Made by a program: the position numbers and the translations under genes. From positions 1 through 35,730 of the forward strand of contig NZ_JAGSXH010000063.1 in the NCBI RefSeq assembly GCF_018283645.1: a stretch of DNA of 35,730 nt, given 5' to 3'. Below are positions 35,670 through 35,730 of this stretch, piece after piece (position 1 is the stretch's first letter; the number at the start of each line of letters is the position of its first letter). The notes below the pieces were generated by a model. It was not told the origin of the DNA. It ran no database searches and was given only the letters and a program-made list of their open reading frames with translations. The DNA comes from Actinocrinis puniceicyclus (GTDB lineage Bacteria; Actinomycetota; Actinomycetes; Streptomycetales; Catenulisporaceae).

Positions 35670-35730
35670 CGGGGTGTCATGGCGGTGCGGCGGTGCGTGC
35701 CCGGCTTGCCATGAGCGCTATATCCGATTT

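Overview
The window reads as a chromosomal segment of a high-GC Gram-positive actinomycete related to the streptomycetes (Streptomycetales or Catenulisporales grade; genus not determinable here). Evidence: strongly G/C-biased third codon positions, GTG starts, a resuscitation-promoting factor behind a c-di-AMP-type riboswitch, a DsbA-like protein of the mycothiol-dependent nitroreductase family, a DUF574 methyltransferase, a DUF2550 gene after the ATP synthase operon, and a PduO-type adenosyltransferase close to a 3-hydroxyacyl-CoA dehydrogenase.

Region 1 (1-4900). A leftward rpf gene, cut by the window edge, has a long leader matching the ydaO/yuaA (c-di-AMP) riboswitch and a candidate promoter. 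Rightward genes follow: serine hydroxymethyltransferase (glyA), a WecA/MraY-family phosphosugar transferase, and two small membrane proteins of the AtpI/AtpZ type.

Region 2 (5007-13084). A complete F1Fo ATP synthase operon in canonical order (atpB-E-F-H-A-G-D-C), then a DUF2550 membrane protein. The atpC-DUF2550 gap holds a perfect 12-bp palindrome and GCGTAGT repeats.

Region 3 (13085-20640). Metabolic and secreted functions: a CBM2-linked pectinesterase (leftward), a GNAT acetyltransferase, a PduO-type cobalamin adenosyltransferase, a 3-hydroxybutyryl-CoA dehydrogenase, aminopeptidase N and a DsbA-like oxidoreductase. Several convergent gene pairs are separated by perfect hairpins that look like bidirectional terminators.

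Region 4 (20679-28341). A leftward envelope-stress-like module: OmpR-family regulator, sensor kinase and MMPL/RND transporter. Two details stand out. The kinase frame has no stop codon and runs straight into the transporter. CTGTG repeats at exact 11-bp spacing lie both upstream of the regulator and directly upstream of the transporter, which suggests autoregulation and direct control of the transporter. Then come rightward rpiB, a membrane SpoIIE/PP2C phosphatase and a DUF574 methyltransferase.

Region 5 (28396-33577). Two adjacent paralogous class B penicillin-binding proteins with an NTF2-like (MecA_N) domain and long disordered cytoplasmic tails carrying acidic-x-T-Q-hydrophobic motifs.

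Region 6 (33578-35730). tRNA-Gly(TCC) and tRNA-Pro(TGG), then an accessory patch with visibly lower GC: a tightly overlapped three-gene operon (DUF6941-like, DUF4258, DUF2283), a strong hairpin, a 212-bp MITE-like element with 25-bp terminal inverted repeats and a 3-bp target duplication, and a consensus-like promoter pointing out of the window.
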